Below are positions 51,814-55,370 of a stretch of 55,370 nucleotides of DNA, one piece after another (the stretch's first letter is position 1; every line of letters begins with the position of its first letter). Where the stretch lies: positions 1-55,370 of the forward strand of contig DHFO01000021.1 of the NCBI GenBank assembly GCA_002402295.1, read 5' to 3'. Both the position numbers and the translations under genes were made by a program. Origin of the DNA: Caldiserica bacterium UBA4822 (lineage in GTDB: Bacteria > Caldisericota > Caldisericia > Cryosericales > Cryosericaceae). Below the pieces are notes generated by a model. That model was not told where the DNA came from. It saw only the letters and a program-made list of their open reading frames with translations, and ran no database searches.

Positions 51814-53202
51814 ATGAATCTTACGACAACACTGCAGGGTCAGACATACACCTTCAAGTCGGTAAAGGATGCACTGGCCAAGTCTGCAGAAAAACGATCC
51901 GGCGATGAGCTGATAGGCGTTGCGGCTCAGTCTGAGCGGGAGCGGATCGCTGCCAAGTGGGTGATTGCCAATCTTACCCTACAGGACGTGTTTGAGAATC
52001 CCGTCCTGCCATACGACACAGATGAAGTCACCCGGGTCATTATCGATGACACCAACAAAGCTGTGTACAACAGGATCAAGGGCTGGACCGTCGCTGAACT
52101 GCGTGGGTATATTCTGGACCAGAAGACGACGAACGAGGATATTCAGCGGATTCGCGTTGGTCTGACATCCGAGATGATCTCGGCCGTCATCCGCCTGATG
52201 TCCGTCATGGATCTGGTGGTAGCTTCGAAGAAGATTGTCAATGTAACGACTGCCAATACCACCATCGGATTACCTGGTACACTGTCATACCGGAACCAGC
52301 CAAATCACCCGACGGACGACATCAATGGTATCAGAGCGTCCATCCTCGATGGCCTGTCGTATGGTGCTGGCGACGTTGTCATCGGCATCAATCCGGTCGA
52401 CCCAACCCCTGACACTCTCGTGCGCATTCTCGAGATGACCTATGGCCTGATTGAGAAGTGGGAGATTCCGACGCAGAACTCGGCACTGGGCCACATCACC
52501 GGACAGATGGAAGCGGCCAAGCGTGGAGCACACATTGGGCTGTTCTTCCAAAGCATCGCAGGCTGTGAGCCAGCGAACAAGGGATTCGGGATTGACCTCA
52601 AGCTCATGGAGGAAGCATGGGCTTTGGCTCGTGAGTATTCGTTCTGTGCAGGGCCTAACGTTATGTATTTTGAAACTGGGCAGGGGTCCGAGATGTCTGT
52701 CGGACTTGACTTCGGCTGTGACGAACAGACCCTGGAATCCAGAACGTATGGCTTCGGGCGCCACTTCCGGCCGTTCTGTGTCAACAATGTGACTGGCTTC
52801 ATCGGTCCGGAGACGCACCTCGATACGTTCCAGATCGCCTACGGCACCCTCGAGGACCTGTTTGCTGGCAAGATGCACGGGTTCCCGATGGGAATGGCAC
52901 CCTGTTACGTCAACCATGTGGATATGAACCATAATGGCCAGGAGATGGCCAACCTGCTGGCTGCGGCCGGCGGCGCCGTCTACTACATGGGCATCCCGAT
53001 GGGCGACGATGTTATGTTGAGCTATCAGGATACTTCAAACCACGACGACGTTTCGATGCGTGAGATTTTCGACCGACACCCGGCTCCCGAGTTCGAACGC
53101 TGGATGGAGCGCATGGGTCTGCTGAAAGACGGCAAACTGACAGATCGGGCGGGTGATCCGTCCATTTTCTCAGCCGAGCCAGCTGACATTTTCCTTTGGT
53201 AG
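51814..53202 (+). CDS. Second EutB-like lyase large subunit with altered ammonium site
   Basis: A 462-residue EutB paralogue. It aligns to E. coli EutB without gaps up to residue 362: Arg160 and Gln162 (TLSYRNQPN), Asn193 (VIGINP) and Glu287 (MYFETGQG) are kept, but Asp362 is Ala (PMGMAPCYVNH, versus the usual GCDCCYTNH). In E. coli Asp362 helps to bind the amino group of ethanolamine. The segment that follows is also changed (HVDMNHN for HADADQN). So this may accept a different amino alcohol, or have lost activity. The conserved ends (RAGDPSIF) and partner eutC2 argue against a decaying gene. Start: ATG 51814 with AGAGGAGG upstream. Confidence 0.9.
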   Translation: MNLTTTLQGQTYTFKSVKDALAKSAEKRSGDELIGVAAQSERERIAAKWVIANLTLQDVFENPVLPYDTDEVTRVIIDDTNKAVYNRIKGWTVAELRGYILDQKTTNEDIQRIRVGLTSEMISAVIRLMSVMDLVVASKKIVNVTTANTTIGLPGTLSYRNQPNHPTDDINGIRASILDGLSYGAGDVVIGINPVDPTPDTLVRILEMTYGLIEKWEIPTQNSALGHITGQMEAAKRGAHIGLFFQSIAGCEPANKGFGIDLKLMEEAWALAREYSFCAGPNVMYFETGQGSEMSVGLDFGCDEQTLESRTYGFGRHFRPFCVNNVTGFIGPETHLDTFQIAYGTLEDLFAGKMHGFPMGMAPCYVNHVDMNHNGQEMANLLAAAGGAVYYMGIPMGDDVMLSYQDTSNHDDVSMREIFDRHPAPEFERWMERMGLLKDGKLTDRAGDPSIFSAEPADIFLW

Positions 53203-53217
53203 CTTGAGGAGACGAGC

Positions 53218-53973
53218 ATGGGTGAATTAAAAGCGTTTGCGCACCGTGAGATCGGTGTCAAGAATCCATACAACCGCGAAGCACTCGAGGCAATGATGGA
53301 GGCCACGCCTGCCCGTATTGCGACGGGGCACGTAGGGTCGAGGCCGCCGGTAGAAGCATGGCTTTCGTTCCGTCTGGATGAGGCATCCGCCAAGGATGCG
53401 GTGTGGAGCAGAATACCGGACGAGTTCCTCAAGGAGCATGGGGTAGACCTCCGCGTTTCGACGATCTGCACAGACAAGCACGAGTATCTGGCGCATCCGG
53501 AGAAGGGTGGCATCCTGAGCAAAGAGGCTGAGGCCGCCATTCTTGCCAAGTGCACGAAGGGGGCTCAGGTCCAGGTCTTCATTAGTGAGGGCCTGTCTTC
53601 GTCTGCTGTTCTGGAAAACCTTCCTGACCTGTTGCCTGCCTTGAAACAGGGGTTTGAAAACGCTGGTCTGACATTTGGAACGCCGTTCTATGTGGACAAT
53701 GGTCGGGTGCGTCTGCTGAACGACGTCTGCCGTGTTCTTGAACCTGAGGTTGCCATCATGCTGATCGGGGAGCGCCCGGGGCTTGTAACGCAAACCAGCC
53801 TGAGCGCATATATGGCGTATAAGGCTAAGATGACCGATACTGATGGGGAACGGAACTGCATCTCCAACATCTATTCACAGGGCCTTAACCCGATGGAAGC
53901 AGCCGCAACTATCGTCGATCTGGCGAAGCGTATGCTGGACCAGAAGGTGAGCGGCGTCGCTCTGAAGTTGTAA
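53218..53973 (+). CDS. Second EutC-like lyase small subunit
   Basis: A 251-residue small subunit with more canonical sequence than the first copy: EATPARIATGHVGSRPPVEAW, FISEGLSSSAVLENLPDLLP, FGTPFYVDNGRVRLLND, MLIGERPGLVTQTSLSAYMA. It lacks the N-terminal extension present in the copy at 44474, which in EutC can direct the lyase into the shell, so this pair might be packaged differently. It follows its large subunit by 15 bases. Start: ATG 53218 with GAGGAG upstream. Confidence 0.9.
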   Translation: MGELKAFAHREIGVKNPYNREALEAMMEATPARIATGHVGSRPPVEAWLSFRLDEASAKDAVWSRIPDEFLKEHGVDLRVSTICTDKHEYLAHPEKGGILSKEAEAAILAKCTKGAQVQVFISEGLSSSAVLENLPDLLPALKQGFENAGLTFGTPFYVDNGRVRLLNDVCRVLEPEVAIMLIGERPGLVTQTSLSAYMAYKAKMTDTDGERNCISNIYSQGLNPMEAAATIVDLAKRMLDQKVSGVALKL

Positions 53974-54037
53974 CATACGTGATGGAGTACGAGACCGGGC
54001 CGGTTTCATAGTACCCGGAGGCATGGCGAGGAGCAGC

Positions 54038-54241
54038 ATGATGCGCATTGTGACCGAAGCAGAGATTCGAAGCAGGGTACGAACGCCGGTGACAGGCATG
54101 GTTCTTTGCTTTCCACCGGGCACACGGTTCTCTCCCTCTGCCATGGACTTCATCAAGCAGTGGCGTGTGGAGGTACGATTCGAGGAAGCCGCAACCGGGG
54201 ATACAGCATGTCCCCCGAGGCCTCCCGTTTCGTTCTCGTAA
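54038..54241 (+). CDS. Small stand-alone EutQ N-terminal-module protein
   Basis: A 67-residue protein. RIVTEAEIRSRVRTP followed by FPPGTRFSPSAMDFIKQWRV has the same pattern as residues 4-48 of EutQ (helix, a variable turn, a PPG/EPG-T-SP-A helix). EutT-type adenosyltransferases also start with such a segment, as far as I recall. No cupin or other domain follows. It may be an adaptor that shares a binding site with EutQ. Start: ATG 54038 (or 54041) with GAGGAG upstream. Confidence 0.65.
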   Translation: MMRIVTEAEIRSRVRTPVTGMVLCFPPGTRFSPSAMDFIKQWRVEVRFEEAATGDTACPPRPPVSFS

Positions 54242-54254
54242 CGGGAACGATTTC

Positions 54255-54305
54255 ATCCGACCGGTAGACCCCTCAATTGGCACAATCGGCGTCCACCGGT
54301 CGGAT
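54255..54305 (+). other. Long hairpin upstream of the adenosyltransferase gene
   Basis: ATCCGACCGGT-A-GAC (54255-54269) pairs with GTC-C-ACCGGTCGGAT (54291-54305): 14 base pairs with one A-C mismatch. Its end is about four bases before the ribosome-binding site of the next gene, so it can shape that gene's translation or mRNA stability. No T-run follows. Confidence 0.6.
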
Positions 54306-54328
54306 ACCAGGAAAGGAGAACAGACGTA

Positions 54329-54874
54329 ATGAAACCGAATATAGGTGCTGGAGACAAGGGAACGACAGCGCTGTTGTTTGGCAGGCGCGTTTCCAAGGCC
54401 GATGCCCAGCCTGAAGCATATGGCACAGTCGATGAGCTGACGTCAACGCTCGGACTCGCGAAGGCTCTGTGCCAGCAACAGTACACGAGAGAAGTAATCG
54501 AGAGCATCCAGAAGGACCTTGGCATTGTGGCGGCTGAACTTGCAACGGAACCCGAGCGCCACGAGGACCTCAAGTCCCACGGGTGGTTGGTAACGGACCA
54601 GATGGTCAAGCGGTTGGAGGACATTATTGTCGACGTGGAACACAGAGTCATCATGCCGACGACGTTCGTCATTCCGGGAGCCACGAGTGCCGGCGCGGCA
54701 ATTGATATGGCGCGCGCTGTGGACCGGCGCGCAGAACGACGAGTCGTTAGTTTGAGCGTTGCGGGCCAATTGCCCAACGACAGAGTAGCAGCGTATCTCA
54801 ATCGCCTGTCGGATGTGCTGTTTGCGCTGTCCCGGTATGAGGAAGCTTCAGCTTCAGAGAGAGACCGCAGATGA
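54329..54874 (+). CDS. pduO: ATP:cob(I)alamin adenosyltransferase, PduO type
   Basis: A 181-residue protein. GAGDKGTTALLFGRRVSKAD is the ATP-binding start, then AYGTVDELTSTLGLAKAL, DRRAERRVVSLSVAG and YLNRLSDVLFALSRYEEA. It attaches the 5'-deoxyadenosyl group to cobalt to form adenosylcobalamin needed by EutBC. It is the PduO/MMAB fold rather than the EutT fold. Start: ATG 54329 with GGAAAGGAG upstream. The stop overlaps the next ATG (ATGA). Confidence 0.92.
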   Translation: MKPNIGAGDKGTTALLFGRRVSKADAQPEAYGTVDELTSTLGLAKALCQQQYTREVIESIQKDLGIVAAELATEPERHEDLKSHGWLVTDQMVKRLEDIIVDVEHRVIMPTTFVIPGATSAGAAIDMARAVDRRAERRVVSLSVAGQLPNDRVAAYLNRLSDVLFALSRYEEASASERDRR

Positions 54875-55370
54875 GCGATCGTCCCGCGACAAGCACAGCA
54901 AGAGTTCCCCGGGCGAGACTTGCCATTGAAGATACGGCTATCAATCCGAGATTGCAGGAAGTCCTCGATGCCGCTGCGCAGGTGATATCGTACCAGGGCG
55001 TTCCTGGCCCTCGGGTGTCGTATCGTGGTGAGATCCACGTAGGTGTCGACCTGGGCACGGCCTACACCGTTTTGGTTGTGCTGGATGAAAGCATGATGCC
55101 GATCGCGGGCGCCTATCAGTTTGCAGAGGTAGTTCGTGACGGGGTTGTATTTGATTTCATGGGTGCAATCGCCATCGTCAAGAGGCTGAAGCTTCAGGTC
55201 GAAGAGGCGCTGGGACGTCCCATCCAATCGGCTGCTACGGCTTACCCGCCCGGTGTTCCGCTGGCGGAAGTCAGGGCGACTGGCAATGTCCTGCAGGGGG
55301 CGGGCATCGAGTGCTCCCGGCTTGTGGACGAGGCGACTGCAGCGAGCACTATTCTCCAGATTGACAGCGG
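54871..55370 (+). CDS. eutJ: EutJ, DnaK-like chaperone of the eut system, partial
   Basis: The first 166 codons; the window ends inside the gene (usual length about 280). VGVDLGTAYTVLVVLDES is the actin/Hsp70 phosphate loop, and VVFDFMGAIAIVKRLKLQ, TAYPPGVPL and LVDEATAAS match EutJ. Its role is thought to be as a chaperone or reactivator of the ethanolamine lyase. The ATG overlaps the adenosyltransferase stop. Confidence 0.9.
   Translation, partial: MSDRPATSTARVPRARLAIEDTAINPRLQEVLDAAAQVISYQGVPGPRVSYRGEIHVGVDLGTAYTVLVVLDESMMPIAGAYQFAEVVRDGVVFDFMGAIAIVKRLKLQVEEALGRPIQSAATAYPPGVPLAEVRATGNVLQGAGIECSRLVDEATAASTILQIDS

Noticed and set aside
54253..55227. 324-codon open frame on the minus strand
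   Set aside because: It lies opposite the adenosyltransferase and eutJ genes, both of which have clear family motifs.
1..55370. tRNA, rRNA, insertion sequences, integrases or phage genes
   Set aside because: None was found on reading both strands; all long frames with family signals are accounted for by metabolic, transport or CRISPR-like genes.

Overview
This 55 kb window comes from a bacterial chromosome with strong Shine-Dalgarno sites, sigma70-like promoters and short intergenic spaces. The gene content suggests an anaerobic or facultative fermenter: no respiratory genes are seen, B12-dependent ethanolamine breakdown is prominent, and copper-amine-oxidase-type 'stalk' domains are fused to secreted proteins, as is common in Firmicutes-like, Caldiserica-like and Thermotogae-like lineages. 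The sequence alone does not let me name a phylum with confidence. No rRNA, tRNA, CRISPR array, insertion sequence or prophage was found.

Layout. (1) 1-8945: the start of a divergent NRAMP metal transporter; a Cas6-like CRISPR RNA endonuclease with a very long Arg/Gly/Ser-rich tail and no array or other cas genes nearby; two tandem MATE exporters under a promoter carrying a perfect palindrome; a PRC-barrel/MgtE-N/CBS protein coupled to an NRMT-like NRAMP transporter (probable Mg2+ uptake); and an MFS exporter. (2) 8885-11827 (minus): a large hybrid sensor kinase with a periplasmic solute-binding domain. (3) 11979-26725: an amino-sugar catabolic region with a secreted NAGPA-type glycosidase, two Gfo/Idh/MocA dehydrogenases, a GarR-like dehydrogenase, a ceramidase-like amidase, a GlmS/AgaS-like SIS enzyme, a mannose-family PTS with a IIC-IID fusion plus IIA and IIB, NagA, two Cof-type HAD phosphatases and two UPF0309 SIS proteins. 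(4) 26779-28511: a small basic ORF, then a probable alpha-ribazole kinase (CblS) and the cobamide-remodelling phosphodiesterase CbiR. (5) 28506-36695 (minus): HAD hydrolase, hutH, hutU, nitroreductase and a heterodimeric ABC exporter. (6) 37052-40189: a BtuFCD-like cobalamin ABC importer. (7) 40486-55370: an ethanolamine-utilisation (eut) bacterial microcompartment operon, cut off by the window end inside eutJ.

How the parts fit together. BtuFCD brings in corrinoid. CbiR and CblS can strip and recycle the lower ligand. The PduO-type adenosyltransferase makes adenosylcobalamin, and EutA reactivates the lyase. EutH imports ethanolamine, and a signal-peptide-bearing HAD phosphatase inside the operon could release ethanolamine (or choline) from its phosphoester outside the cell. 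EutBC makes acetaldehyde inside a shell of EutM, EutL, EutN and a BMC-helix-hairpin-helix fusion, and a CoA-acylating aldehyde dehydrogenase with a C-terminal encapsulation-type helix makes acetyl-CoA.

The most unusual points are a second EutBC pair whose large subunit has Ala at the position of catalytic-site Asp362, the BMC/HhH fusion protein, the secreted phosphatase within the operon, a stand-alone copy of the EutQ N-terminal module, and repeated long hairpins between the eut genes.
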